A stretch of DNA of 64,000 nt from the NCBI GenBank assembly GCA_016742125.1, contig JACVCM010000003.1:1-64000 (forward strand), given 5' to 3'. Of the stretch, positions 53,006-62,664 are shown piece after piece. This DNA comes from Sphingomonadaceae bacterium. Lineage in GTDB: Bacteria > Pseudomonadota > Alphaproteobacteria > Sphingomonadales > Sphingomonadaceae. The stretch's first letter is position 1. Each line of letters opens with the position of its first letter. The notes below the pieces were generated by a model that was not told where the DNA came from, did not search any database, and worked only from the letters and a program-made list of their open reading frames with translations. The translations under genes were made by a program, and so were the position numbers.

Positions 53006-54007
53006 ATGCGTTTCTTCTCCGACAATGCCGCACCGGTGCATCCCAAGATCATGCAGGCGATCGCCGACGCGAACCATATCGACACCGCTTATGACGGCGA
53101 TCGCTGGAGCACGCAGCTCGATGCGCGTTTTGGCGAACTGTTCGGCTGCGAGGTCGCGGTGCTGTGGGTTGCCACCGGAACTGCCGCCAATTGCCTTGCG
53201 CTGACATCTTTATGCCAGCCACATCAGGGAATCATCTGCAACCGTGAGGCGCATATCGAGGTCGACGAATGCGGCGCGCCCGGTTTCTACACCGGCGGCG
53301 CGAAGCTGATGCTGGTCGGCGGCGACGGGGCAAAGGTCGCGCCCGGCACCGTGAACGAGCTGCTCGGCACCATTCGCGACGATGTGCATCAGGTTCAGGC
53401 GGCGGCGCTATCGATTACCAACGCGACCGAATATGGGCTGGTTTACTCTCCTGAGGAGGTGTCTGCCCTTTCCGCGCTGTGTCGCCAGCGCGGGCTTGGC
53501 CTGCACATGGATGGCGCGCGCTTTGCCAATGCGGTTGCCTCGGTCGAACGCCATCCGGCAGACATCACAGTGCGGGCCGGCGTCGATGTGCTGAGTTTCG
53601 GCTTTGCCAAAAATGGCGGCATGGGTGCGGAGGCTTTGGTCTATTTCGACCCCGCCCTTGCCGACGCCGCGCGCTATCGTCGTAAACGCGCAGGGCATCT
53701 CCAGTCCAAGGGGCGGTTTCTGGCAGCGCAATTGCTGGCGATGCTGGAGGGCGATCTGTGGCTGGAGAATGCGCGTGCGGCCAATTCGGCGGCGCAGATT
53801 ATCGCAACAGCCGCTGCCGAAAGACTGTTATATCCCGTTCAGGCAAACGAGATTTTTATCCGCCTGACAGCAGCAGAGGCCGCAACATTGCGCGCGAGCG
53901 GCTTTGACTTTTACGATTGGGGCGACGGCGCAGCCCGTCTCGTCACAAGCTGGCATCATGCCGAAGCAGACGTAGCACCGCTGGCCCGGGCGATAGACTC
54001 ATTGTGA
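53006..54007 (+). CDS. Threonine aldolase family PLP enzyme
   Basis: 333 residues, fold type I. SDNAAPVHPKIMQAI, EAHIEVDECGAPGF (stacking His), DGAR (169-172) and FAKNGG with K202 as the likely PLP lysine. Cleaves threonine or allo-threonine to glycine and acetaldehyde. Adjacent DMT transporter starts inside its stop. Confidence 0.88.
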   Translation: MRFFSDNAAPVHPKIMQAIADANHIDTAYDGDRWSTQLDARFGELFGCEVAVLWVATGTAANCLALTSLCQPHQGIICNREAHIEVDECGAPGFYTGGAKLMLVGGDGAKVAPGTVNELLGTIRDDVHQVQAAALSITNATEYGLVYSPEEVSALSALCRQRGLGLHMDGARFANAVASVERHPADITVRAGVDVLSFGFAKNGGMGAEALVYFDPALADAARYRRKRAGHLQSKGRFLAAQLLAMLEGDLWLENARAANSAAQIIATAAAERLLYPVQANEIFIRLTAAEAATLRASGFDFYDWGDGAARLVTSWHHAEADVAPLARAIDSL

Positions 54008-54930
54008 ACCACATCAATGCCGATTTGACCCCTGAACCGGGTCTGCTTGCCCCGCGCGTGCTGGTCCCCTTCCTGGTCGTATCGCTTATCTGGGGATCGA
54101 CCTGGCTGGTTATTCGCGATCAGCTGGCCGTGGTCCCGGCTGGCTGGTCGGTGACCTACCGCTTTGCGATTGCGGCAATCGGAATGTTCCTGCTGACTGC
54201 ATTCATGCGGCAACCGCTGAAGATCGACCGGCAGATGATGCTGTGGACGATGTTGCTGGGCCTGCTGCAATTCTCGCTCAACTTCAACTTCGTCTATGCT
54301 GCGGAGCATCATATTACATCAGGACTGGTGGCGGTGGTATTCGCTCTCCTCATCGTGCCCAATGCGATCCTTGGCAAATGGTGGCTTGGAAGACCGATTG
54401 GCGGCGGGTTTATTGCGGGTTCGGCCATCGCAGCCATCGGGGTTGCCTGTCTGATGTTGCGCGAATACCGCGTGGCGCCGGTGGGGGGTACGGAAGTGCT
54501 GATCGGCCTCGGCCTGACATTTTGCGGCGTCATCAGCGCATCGGTGTCCAACGTCCTTCAGGTCGTACCGAAGGTCGCGCGTTTCCCGACTGTCACCATA
54601 TTGTCCTGGTCGATGCTCTGGGGAACGGTCGCGAATGCGGTGCTGGCATTCGTCATGGCGGGCCCGCCTACATTCGATCCGCGCCCGGCCTATCTAGGCG
54701 GCGTGCTGTATCTCGGTATCATCGGCTCGGTGGTGACCTTCCCGCTATATTTCAACCTCATCCGGCATATCGGCCCGGGCAAGGCTGCCTATACCGGTGT
54801 CCTCATCCCGGTGATCGCAATGATGCTGTCCACGTTTTTCGAAGGTTATAGCTGGTCTTTGCTGGCAGCTTCGGGCGCAATGTTGGCTGTCATCGGATTG
54901 TTGGTCGCGATGCGCGTCAGGAAAGCTTAG
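54004..54930 (+). CDS. EamA/DMT family transporter
   Basis: 308 residues from GTG 54004, overlapping the preceding stop. Ten helices in two EamA repeats (LIWGSTWLVIRDQ; PKVARFPTVTILSWSMLWG). Probably exports amino acids or metabolites; coupling to a threonine aldolase gene hints at amino-acid efflux. Confidence 0.8.
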   Translation: MNHINADLTPEPGLLAPRVLVPFLVVSLIWGSTWLVIRDQLAVVPAGWSVTYRFAIAAIGMFLLTAFMRQPLKIDRQMMLWTMLLGLLQFSLNFNFVYAAEHHITSGLVAVVFALLIVPNAILGKWWLGRPIGGGFIAGSAIAAIGVACLMLREYRVAPVGGTEVLIGLGLTFCGVISASVSNVLQVVPKVARFPTVTILSWSMLWGTVANAVLAFVMAGPPTFDPRPAYLGGVLYLGIIGSVVTFPLYFNLIRHIGPGKAAYTGVLIPVIAMMLSTFFEGYSWSLLAASGAMLAVIGLLVAMRVRKA

Positions 54931-54988
54931 GACTCGCAAACCCCTTGGAATCGCGTTAGCGTACAGCAAAATATCGAGGGAGAGAACC

Positions 54989-56518
54989 ATGGAGCAGCTG
55001 AGCGGGCAGGACGCGAGTTTCGTCTATCTGGAAACGCCAACAAGTCCGATGCATATCGGCTCGGTCGGAATTTACGATCCTTCGACCGCGCCGGGCGGTT
55101 TTGTCCGCTTCAAGGATATCCTTGCCCATATCGAAAGCCGTCTGGATAAGGCACGCAGCTTCAGGCAGAAACTGGTTCGCGTTCCTTTCGATCTCGACCA
55201 TCCTTACTGGATCGACGATCCGAATTTCGACCTGGAATATCATGTCCGTCATATTGCGCTACCCAAACCGGGCGACTGGCGGCAGCTGTGCATTCAGGTC
55301 GCGCGGCTCCACGCAAGGGGCATGGACCTGTCCAAGCCGTTGTGGGAATTCAATGTGGTCGAGGGGCTGGACAACATTCCCGGCATCCCGAAGGGCAGCT
55401 TTGCGCTGGTCGCCAAGGTGCACCATGCCGCCATCGACGGGATGTCAGGTGTAGAATTGTCGGCCGCAGTTCATGATATCGAGCCCAAGCCGGTGGAACA
55501 TGCCGCAAAGTCGAGCTGGAAAGGCGAGAACGAGCCTGCAATCACCGAAATGCTGATGCGCACCTGGCTCAATTCCGTCACGCAACCCGTGAAATTCGCC
55601 AAGACTTTGGCAAACACGGTGCCCGGCGCGGCGCGGCTGATCAGCCAGGTCGCCGGAGGCGACGTTTCGCTGAAAGGCGCAAAGATGGCGCCTCAGACGC
55701 TTTTCAATGGCAAGGTTTCATCGCATCGGGTCTTCGATGGTGCCGCCTTCCAGCTGTCCGATGTGCGCGCAATCAAGGACCGGCTGGATGGCGCGACGGT
55801 GAATGATGTCATCCTGACTATCATCGGCGGGGGTCTGCGAAAATATCTGCTGTCGCGAAAGAACCTGCCCAAAGAAAGCTTGCAGGTGATGGCCCCTATT
55901 TCCGTCCGTGCAGAGGGCGAAAAGGAAGCGCTGGGCAATCTGGTATCCGCGATGATCGTGCAGATCGGCACGCATATCGAGGATCCGATGGAAAGGCTCG
56001 CCTGGGTGCGCAAACAGGCACAGAACAGCAAGGCGATGACCAATGCGGTCGGTGCACGCACCCTGACCGACTACAGCCAATTCCTTCCGTCTGCCCTGGC
56101 CGGACTTGGCGCGCGGCTTTACACGCGGCTGGGCGTATCGAACCTGCACTCGCCTGTATTCAACTGCGTTGCCACCAACGTGCCCGGACCGCGCATCCCG
56201 CTCTATTTCGCTGGCGCGAAACTGGTCCGGCAGATGGGCCTGGGGCCGGTTTTCGACGGTATGGGGCTAATCAATACAATCTACAGCTATGGCCCGGAAA
56301 TCGCGATTTCATTTACCAGTGACCGGGAAATGTTACCCGATCCGGCGAACTACGCGCAGGCGCTCAGGGATTCGTTCGAAGAATTGCTGAATGCAAAGCC
56401 AAATGCGGCGCCGGTAACGAAGAAGGCGGGGGCAGAACCGGAGGCGGTCGCCAAGAAAGCACCGGCCAAAAAGGCAGCCGCCAAGAAATCGGCAGCGAAA
56501 AAGCCAAAGGCGAAGTGA
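54989..56518 (+). CDS. Wax ester synthase/DGAT family acyltransferase with basic tail
   Basis: 509 residues. N-terminal MEQLSGQDASFVYLETPTSPMHIG and active-site HHAAIDG (145-151), followed by the C-terminal WS/DGAT half (SNLHSPVFNCVATNVPGP). Transfers acyl-CoA to an alcohol or diacylglycerol at the membrane. The last ~35 residues are a Lys/Ala/Pro tail (KKAPAKKAAAKKSAAKK) like histone H1 or AlgP, unusual in the family. Confidence 0.88.
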   Translation: MEQLSGQDASFVYLETPTSPMHIGSVGIYDPSTAPGGFVRFKDILAHIESRLDKARSFRQKLVRVPFDLDHPYWIDDPNFDLEYHVRHIALPKPGDWRQLCIQVARLHARGMDLSKPLWEFNVVEGLDNIPGIPKGSFALVAKVHHAAIDGMSGVELSAAVHDIEPKPVEHAAKSSWKGENEPAITEMLMRTWLNSVTQPVKFAKTLANTVPGAARLISQVAGGDVSLKGAKMAPQTLFNGKVSSHRVFDGAAFQLSDVRAIKDRLDGATVNDVILTIIGGGLRKYLLSRKNLPKESLQVMAPISVRAEGEKEALGNLVSAMIVQIGTHIEDPMERLAWVRKQAQNSKAMTNAVGARTLTDYSQFLPSALAGLGARLYTRLGVSNLHSPVFNCVATNVPGPRIPLYFAGAKLVRQMGLGPVFDGMGLINTIYSYGPEIAISFTSDREMLPDPANYAQALRDSFEELLNAKPNAAPVTKKAGAEPEAVAKKAPAKKAAAKKSAAKKPKAK

Positions 56519-57319
56519 TCAATGCCCCGATGAGGGGTAAACCAGACTCCGCGCACCGGTCCTTTCGAACGGCTTCCAACCATCTTCGGGCAGCGCCAGC
56601 CGGTCTGCAATTGCCCACATCACAGCGGGGTTTGCACCCAGCCCGCAATGACTGCCGCGCACCTCGATATTGTCGGTGGTCGCGGCTTTAGGCTCACGCG
56701 AATTCTGCCAGGCCACGATGCCATCATTGCGCGAGAATATTGCGGTTGCGGGCACGGGCGGCGGGGCGTGCCCTTCGCTGACCTGTTCCTTCAACTTGGG
56801 GTCGTTCATTTTCTGCCCCGTGACCCATTGATAGGCGCGCCAGGCATTGGTTGATTTGGGCGTGCCGGTAATCGGCGAGCCGAGCGAAATCACCTGCCGC
56901 ACAAGATCTGGACGACGCCGCGACAGTTGTCGTGCAAACGAGCCGCCGAGCGACCAGCCGACGATACTCACCTTGCGACCCGTTTTTTCGTAGATCGCCT
57001 CAAGCCGGTCGATCATCTTCTCGCCGTCGAGTCCGACCGCGCGTGGACCCAGATTGCGACCGAGCTCCCACTGATAAGGATCGTATCCCAGCCTTTTAAG
57101 ATAGCGGAACAGCGGTTTCATCGTGCCTTCACCCGCCATGAAGCCGGGCAACAACAACACGGGATGCCCATCGCCCTTCGGTGCCTGCAACAGAAAGGGA
57201 GCAAGCCATGGCAGCGACCCGATCTCGAACATGGCGCGTGGAAATTCCGTGAATGCCAGCAATAGCGATGGCGATTTAGCTGACCCCATATGGTCGGCGG
57301 CGATTGAAGCCAAAATCAT
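56519..57319 (-). CDS. Alpha/beta hydrolase (lipase/esterase-like)
   Basis: 266 residues, HPVLLLPGFMAGEGTMKPLFRYL, nucleophile GWSLGG, SLGSPITG and the terminal GSHCGLG with the catalytic His. Looks like a triacylglycerol lipase-type hydrolase. Its stop touches that of the acyltransferase, converging on it. Confidence 0.8.
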   Translation of the reverse strand: MILASIAADHMGSAKSPSLLLAFTEFPRAMFEIGSLPWLAPFLLQAPKGDGHPVLLLPGFMAGEGTMKPLFRYLKRLGYDPYQWELGRNLGPRAVGLDGEKMIDRLEAIYEKTGRKVSIVGWSLGGSFARQLSRRRPDLVRQVISLGSPITGTPKSTNAWRAYQWVTGQKMNDPKLKEQVSEGHAPPPVPATAIFSRNDGIVAWQNSREPKAATTDNIEVRGSHCGLGANPAVMWAIADRLALPEDGWKPFERTGARSLVYPSSGH

Positions 57320-57390
57320 TCTCCCGAAAACATTAAACGTCGGTCTGTTGCCGATCTTAACGGGAGGCTAGGCCCGATGTTCCGAATCCG

Positions 57391-58215
57391 TCAATCGCTT
57401 CTTTTGCCTTCCGTTACGGAAATCGCCGCAAGCCCCTGTTTGTAATCGGAATAAGTTGGTTGCCAGTTTAGCAATCGTTTGGCCTTTCGGTTCGAAACGC
57501 GGCGATTTTCGGCATAAAATGCACGCGCCATGGGCGACAGACCGGCTTCGTCGACCGACTGCAGCGGCGGCCATTCCCGGCCCATGAGCCCGCAGGCATG
57601 TTCGATAACCGCATTTTGCGAGGCAGGACGGTCATCGGCAATATTGTAAACACCGGCTGGTCCGCAGAGGGACGCTACGACTGCCGAGACGATGTCATCG
57701 ACATGGATGCGGCTGAATATCTGGTCGGGCAAGTCGATCCTATGCGCCTTGTCTTGCCGAACGCGGTCGAACGCAGACCGACCCGGTCCGTAAATCCCGG
57801 GAAGACGAAAAATGCGTACGTCATGGCGCAATTCCTGCCAGGCAATATCGGCGTCTGCCCTTGCCGTGCGGCGACCCTGACCGACGGGTGCACTTTCATC
57901 GACCCATGCGCCCTTGGTATCGCCGTAGACACCGGTCGATGAGAGATAGCCGATCCAACCGGCCGAGTTTGCAGCGATGGCATCGCCATAAGCCGTCAGG
58001 ACGCTATCGCCGCCTTCTGCCAAGGGCGGTACGCTCGACAGGATATGGGTGGCGCTATCAAGTGCCGCCAGCACGGCGTGGCGATCATCGAACGCCACCA
58101 CATCGCCGCCGCTCATCCGCTTCGTGCCGGTCACCTGCCAACCCTGCCCGCGCAAAACATCGGCCAGCCTTGTTGCCGTATAACCCATTCCGAATATCAA
58201 TATGCGGTTTGCCAC
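57391..58215 (-). CDS. NAD-dependent epimerase/SDR family protein
   Basis: 274 residues of atypical SDR: ILIFGMGYTATRLADVLRGQGW, SSTGVYGD, and FRLPGIYGPGRS, similar to YeeZ-like proteins. Substrate unknown; cytoplasmic. Confidence 0.8.
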   Translation of the reverse strand: MANRILIFGMGYTATRLADVLRGQGWQVTGTKRMSGGDVVAFDDRHAVLAALDSATHILSSVPPLAEGGDSVLTAYGDAIAANSAGWIGYLSSTGVYGDTKGAWVDESAPVGQGRRTARADADIAWQELRHDVRIFRLPGIYGPGRSAFDRVRQDKAHRIDLPDQIFSRIHVDDIVSAVVASLCGPAGVYNIADDRPASQNAVIEHACGLMGREWPPLQSVDEAGLSPMARAFYAENRRVSNRKAKRLLNWQPTYSDYKQGLAAISVTEGKRSD

Positions 58216-58288
58216 GATAGGCTCGTTCGCAATCTAATGGCTTGCCGTCAAGCGATGCACTTGCGATGGAGAATATCAGGGAGGACGG

Positions 58289-59047
58289 ATGAAAGTCGAA
58301 GTCATCAGATCGCGGACGCTGGACGATGTGCACCACGGTTTTCTGGGGCGTGTTGGCGGAGTGTCGACAGGCATTTATGCCGGCCTGAACGTCGGCCTCG
58401 GCTCCGATGACGAGCGCGACGCCGTTATTGAAAACCGCCGCCGCGCCGTCGAGGCCGTAATGCCGGACGCGGCTCTCGCGCGGGTCTATCAGATCCATTC
58501 GCCCGACGTGGTGACCGTCACATCGGGCAATGAGGACGAGCCACCGAAAGGCGATGCGATGGTCACCGACCGGCCGGGCATATTGCTCGGTATCGTCACG
58601 GCGGATTGTGTGCCGGTGCTCTTCACAGACAGGCAGTCGGCTGTGGTCGGCGCGGCGCATGCAGGCTGGAAAGGCGCGATTGCCGGCGTCACCGACAACA
58701 CGATTGCCGCAATGGAGGCACTTGGCGCCGACCGCAGCCGGATCGCCTGCGCAATCGGACCGTGCATCGCGCAAAAAAGCTATGAGGTGGACGAGGACTT
58801 TTTCCGACGCTTTGCTGGGGCAGATGCTGCGAACGAGCGCTTCTTTGCCGACGGCAAGGCGGGACATTATCAGTTCGATATCGAGGGCTATGTTGCCGCA
58901 CGGTTGGCGGCCGCCGGGATCGGGAAAATCGAATGTCTGGGCGAAGACACCTATAGCCAGACGGATCGCTTTTTCAGCTATCGCCGCAGTTGCCATCTGG
59001 GAGAACCGGGTTATGGGCGGCAGATTTCGTTGATCGGTCTGCGTTGA
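58289..59047 (+). CDS. pgeF: Peptidoglycan editing factor PgeF (YfiH/laccase domain)
   Basis: 252 residues. GGVSTGIYAGLNVGLGSDDE, metal-ligand region HAGWKGAIAGV and AIGPCIAQKSYEV. Removes mis-incorporated amino acids from peptidoglycan precursors; older name multicopper polyphenol oxidase. Confidence 0.9.
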   Translation: MKVEVIRSRTLDDVHHGFLGRVGGVSTGIYAGLNVGLGSDDERDAVIENRRRAVEAVMPDAALARVYQIHSPDVVTVTSGNEDEPPKGDAMVTDRPGILLGIVTADCVPVLFTDRQSAVVGAAHAGWKGAIAGVTDNTIAAMEALGADRSRIACAIGPCIAQKSYEVDEDFFRRFAGADAANERFFADGKAGHYQFDIEGYVAARLAAAGIGKIECLGEDTYSQTDRFFSYRRSCHLGEPGYGRQISLIGLR

Positions 59048-59107
59048 GCCGCGATTGTCAGCGACGCTGATCCGCGCGTTAGCGAGGATGACAAGGAAGG
59101 GGGAGGA

Positions 59108-60508
59108 ATGACTGCGCCACGCATCGGCTTCTGGGGCGGGCTTATTGTATTTATCGCCATGTTGATCGGGCCAGCACCATCCGGAATGGACATATCCGCA
59201 TGGCAGGTCGCAGCGCTCACTATATTGATGGCGACGTGGTGGATGACGCAGGCTCTTCCTCTCACCGTCACCGCGCTGCTACCTTTTCTCGCGCTCCCGC
59301 TGATGAACATCATGACCGCACAGGACGTGGCGAAGGAATATTATTCGCCGATATTGTTCCTGATTTTGGGTGGCGCGTTCCTCGCGCTGACAATTGAACG
59401 GACGGGAATGCATCGCCGGGTGGCGCTGGCAATATTGGGTCAATCCGGTCATAGTGTCCACGGCTTGATGGTCGCTTTCATGGCTTCGACAGCCCTTTTG
59501 AGCATGGTCATGTCGAACACGTCGATTGCGCTGATCATGGTGCCTATTGCGATTGCCGTATTGGCTGCAGGCGGGGTCAAGGAAGGCGAGACCGACGGCC
59601 TGCCCGGCGCGCTTATCATGGGGGTGGCGTTTGCCGCCAGCATCGGCGGACTGGGAACACTCGTCGGTTCGCCGACCAATGCGATTGCGGCAGGGCTTGT
59701 AGAGAAACAGTTGGGCATCGAGATCGGTTTTGTGACATGGATGAAATATGGTCTGCCCATCGTCATCCTGGGTATCCCGTTATGTGCGTTGATCCTGATG
59801 CGCGTTCAAAAAGTTACCGCAGTTAGTTTCGACGTCGACGCGGCGCGCGCCGCCATTGGGAAACCGCAGCCTATGTCGGTCGCCGAACGGCGACTGGTTC
59901 CCATTTTTGCGCTCGTTATTGTCGCATGGATTGGCCAGCCGCTTATCGAGCCATATCTTCCCAACGGCGGGATCACCGATGGCAGCATCGCGATCGCTGG
60001 GTCACTACTGTTGTTTATCATCCCCGACGGCACGGGTAGGCCATTGCTCGTCTGGAAAGAAGCCGACCGTGCGCCATGGGGCGTGATCATGATGTTCGGA
60101 GGGGGCCTTGCCCTCGCCGCAGGTATTACCGAATCGGGACTTGCGGCATGGCTTGGGGAGGCGCTCGAACCACTGACTATCGTGCATCCGGTCATCATCG
60201 CGCTTGCCTTGACGGCGCTGGTCATTTTGATCACCGAATTTGCCAGCAATGTGGCAACGGCGAGCGGCGTTTTGCCGGTGGTTGCGGGCCTGGTGACGGC
60301 GACCGGCGCCGATCCTTGGTTGATGGCCATGGCAGCATCGGTGGCGGCAAGCTGGGGCTTCATGATGCCTTCGGGAACCGGCCCGAATGCGATCGCATGG
60401 GCCAGCGGTCACATCGCGTTGCCCAAAATGGTCAAGGCAGGATTCTTGCTTGATCTGGCCGGGATTCCGCTGATCGTTGGTGTTATTTGGGCGGTTGGCC
60501 AGTTCTAA
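59108..60508 (+). CDS. SLC13/DASS-family anion symporter
   Basis: 466 residues with about eleven helices. Substrate-binding SNT-like motifs are seen as MSNTSIALIM and the second SNVATASGVLP near the end; GSPTNAIA and PSGTGPNAIAW are the hairpin signatures. Takes up dicarboxylates or sulfate with Na+. Confidence 0.88.
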   Translation: MTAPRIGFWGGLIVFIAMLIGPAPSGMDISAWQVAALTILMATWWMTQALPLTVTALLPFLALPLMNIMTAQDVAKEYYSPILFLILGGAFLALTIERTGMHRRVALAILGQSGHSVHGLMVAFMASTALLSMVMSNTSIALIMVPIAIAVLAAGGVKEGETDGLPGALIMGVAFAASIGGLGTLVGSPTNAIAAGLVEKQLGIEIGFVTWMKYGLPIVILGIPLCALILMRVQKVTAVSFDVDAARAAIGKPQPMSVAERRLVPIFALVIVAWIGQPLIEPYLPNGGITDGSIAIAGSLLLFIIPDGTGRPLLVWKEADRAPWGVIMMFGGGLALAAGITESGLAAWLGEALEPLTIVHPVIIALALTALVILITEFASNVATASGVLPVVAGLVTATGADPWLMAMAASVAASWGFMMPSGTGPNAIAWASGHIALPKMVKAGFLLDLAGIPLIVGVIWAVGQF

Positions 60509-60521
60509 TCCACGTAATTTA

Positions 60522-60535
60522 GTTTCAATGGAAAC
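60522..60535. promoter_or_regulatory. Short inverted repeat upstream of the PLP lyase gene
   Basis: GTTTC-AATG-GAAAC, 36 bp before the next start codon, in an AT-rich stretch. A possible operator; weak evidence. Confidence 0.25.
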
Positions 60536-60571
60536 GAATAATGTTATAGTCGGTACCGATAGGAGATTCCC

Positions 60572-61897
60572 GTGACCGACCGCAATACACCCCCGATTGC
60601 CACCCCTGCCTCGCGCCGCAAACCAAAGGCCGACATCGAAACGGTCGGTGGACGCAGGCTGAAGCCATCGACGCTGATGATGGGGCATGGCTACGACCCG
60701 ACCTTGTCCGAAGGCTCGCTCAAACCACCGATTTTCCTTACCTCTACATTTGCCTTCGAAAGCGCGGCCGCGGGCAAGAAGTTTTTCGAACATATCACCG
60801 GCAAACGTGAAGGACCCGCCGATGGCCTGGTCTATTCGCGCTTTAACGGACCCAATCAGGAAATATTGGAAGACCGGCTGGCGGTGTGGGATGAGGCGGA
60901 CGATAGCCTTGTATTTTCCAGCGGAATGTCGGCGATTGCCACAATGCTGCTGGCGTTGGTCGGGCAGAACGACGTCATTGTGCATTCCGGACCGCTTTAT
61001 GCGGCCACCGAGACATTGATCGCGCGGATATTGTCCCGTTTCGGCGTGACATTTGTCGATTTCCCGGCCGGTGCAACGCGGGACGAAATCGACGCTGTCA
61101 TTGGCCGGGCCCGGGAAATGGCCGGGGAGAAGGGCGGCAAGGTCGCTCTGGTCTATCTGGAAAGCCCCGCGAACCCGACCAACGCTCTGGTCGATGTCGA
61201 GGCTGTCCGCGCGTCCCGCGATGCGGCATTCGTCGGCGACCACAAGCCACCCATTGCCATCGACAATACATTTTTGGGGCCCCTGTGGCAGCAGCCCCTA
61301 CGGCAGGGCGCCGAGCTGGTCGTTTACAGCCTCACCAAATATGCAGGCGGGCATTCCGATCTCGTCGCTGGCGGGGTCTCTGGCGACCAGGCGTTGATCG
61401 ATATCATCCGCCCAATGCGCAATGTCATCGGCACGATTTGCGATCCAAACACAGCATGGATGCTACTCCGCAGCCTCGAGACTCTCGAACTACGCATGAC
61501 GCGCGCAGGCGAAAATGCGGCCAAGGTTTGCGCCTTCCTGAAAGCCCATCCGAAGGTCGATGGGCTTGGCTATCTCGGGGACATTGAAGATCCGCGACAG
61601 CAGGATATCTACAACCGTCATTGCAGCGGCGCAGGCTCGACCTTTTCAGTGTTCATCAAGGGCGGCGAAGCCGAAAGCTTCCGCTTTCTTGATGCGTTGA
61701 AAATCGCAAAGCTGGCAGTAAGCCTTGGCGGTACCGAGACACTGGCAAGCCACCCCGCTGCGATGACGCACTTGTCGGTGCCGCAGGAGCGAAAGGATGC
61801 GCTAGGGATCACCGACAATCTGGTGCGGATTTCGATCGGGATTGAGGATGCCGACGACTTGATTGCAGATTTCGCGCAGGCGCTTGATCAGGTCTGA
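60572..61897 (+). CDS. Cystathionine gamma-synthase / methionine gamma-lyase family enzyme
   Basis: 441 residues from a GTG start with TAGGAG upstream. Cys/Met metabolism PLP fold: VYSRFNGPNQEILEDRLA, SSGMSAIATMLLAL, and SLTKYAGGHSDLVAGG with the PLP lysine. The product likely handles sulfur amino acids. Longer than average by an N-terminal extension of ~30 residues. Confidence 0.85.
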   Translation: MTDRNTPPIATPASRRKPKADIETVGGRRLKPSTLMMGHGYDPTLSEGSLKPPIFLTSTFAFESAAAGKKFFEHITGKREGPADGLVYSRFNGPNQEILEDRLAVWDEADDSLVFSSGMSAIATMLLALVGQNDVIVHSGPLYAATETLIARILSRFGVTFVDFPAGATRDEIDAVIGRAREMAGEKGGKVALVYLESPANPTNALVDVEAVRASRDAAFVGDHKPPIAIDNTFLGPLWQQPLRQGAELVVYSLTKYAGGHSDLVAGGVSGDQALIDIIRPMRNVIGTICDPNTAWMLLRSLETLELRMTRAGENAAKVCAFLKAHPKVDGLGYLGDIEDPRQQDIYNRHCSGAGSTFSVFIKGGEAESFRFLDALKIAKLAVSLGGTETLASHPAAMTHLSVPQERKDALGITDNLVRISIGIEDADDLIADFAQALDQV

Positions 61898-62592
61898 GCT
61901 TCGCGCCAGTCGATGATTTCCCAGCCGTTCGCCCGGGCCATCTCCGCAAGCGGTTGGTGCGGATTGGTGGCGTAGGCCTCATCGGCAAAGGCGAGCAGCG
62001 GCGCATCGGACACATGGTCTGAATAAGCGCGGATGTAGCAGCTTTCGCGTTCGATGCCGTGCGCAGCCATCCAGCCTTTGACCAGTTCCAGCTTGGCCGC
62101 GTCATAACAATTATGGCCGTCGATACGCGCCAGCACATGGCCGCTGCTGTCGGTGGAAAGATCTGTTGCGATAACGTCGTCAAAGCCCAGACGCTGCGCG
62201 ATGGCTTCGACATACAAGCGGTAAGACGCTGTCGCCATCACATGCCGGTATCCGGCAGCCTTTTCTTCAGCGACGCGGGCCAGCAATTGCGGATAGACAT
62301 TTTTCCCCACCACCAGATCGGCATGACTTTCCAGATATTGTCCGAATTTGTCGCGTGAAACGCGGTGGCCGATCAGCAGCATCTGCGAAAACTGCTTCAG
62401 CCGCGCGCGGTCCCAGATCTTCACCGCATAGAGCAGCAACCCGACGGGCAATAGCGGTGAAAGGAACAATCTCCACGGTGACTTGTTAAGCGCCATATGC
62501 AGGAGGAAGCCATTATAGGTCGCGCGCCGTGTGACGGTTTTGTCCATGTCATAGATGGCAAGCAAGGTTGTCCCGGGGTCGGTCATCGTCAT
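61888..62592 (-). CDS. HAD-IB family phosphatase
   Basis: 234 residues. DMDKT nucleophile motif at ~15-19, ATASYRLYVEAIA, YSDHVSDAPLL as motif IV. Resembles SerB-like and PAP-type HAD phosphatases with a hydrophobic cap. Overlaps the convergent PLP enzyme gene by 10 bp. Confidence 0.85.
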   Translation of the reverse strand: MTMTDPGTTLLAIYDMDKTVTRRATYNGFLLHMALNKSPWRLFLSPLLPVGLLLYAVKIWDRARLKQFSQMLLIGHRVSRDKFGQYLESHADLVVGKNVYPQLLARVAEEKAAGYRHVMATASYRLYVEAIAQRLGFDDVIATDLSTDSSGHVLARIDGHNCYDAAKLELVKGWMAAHGIERESCYIRAYSDHVSDAPLLAFADEAYATNPHQPLAEMARANGWEIIDWREAQT

Positions 62593-62664
62593 CTAACAGT
62601 CACTATTACCGATAAAAAGTCTACAGGCTTGTGATAGTTCCGATAATAGGCCAGTTAGTCTTAT

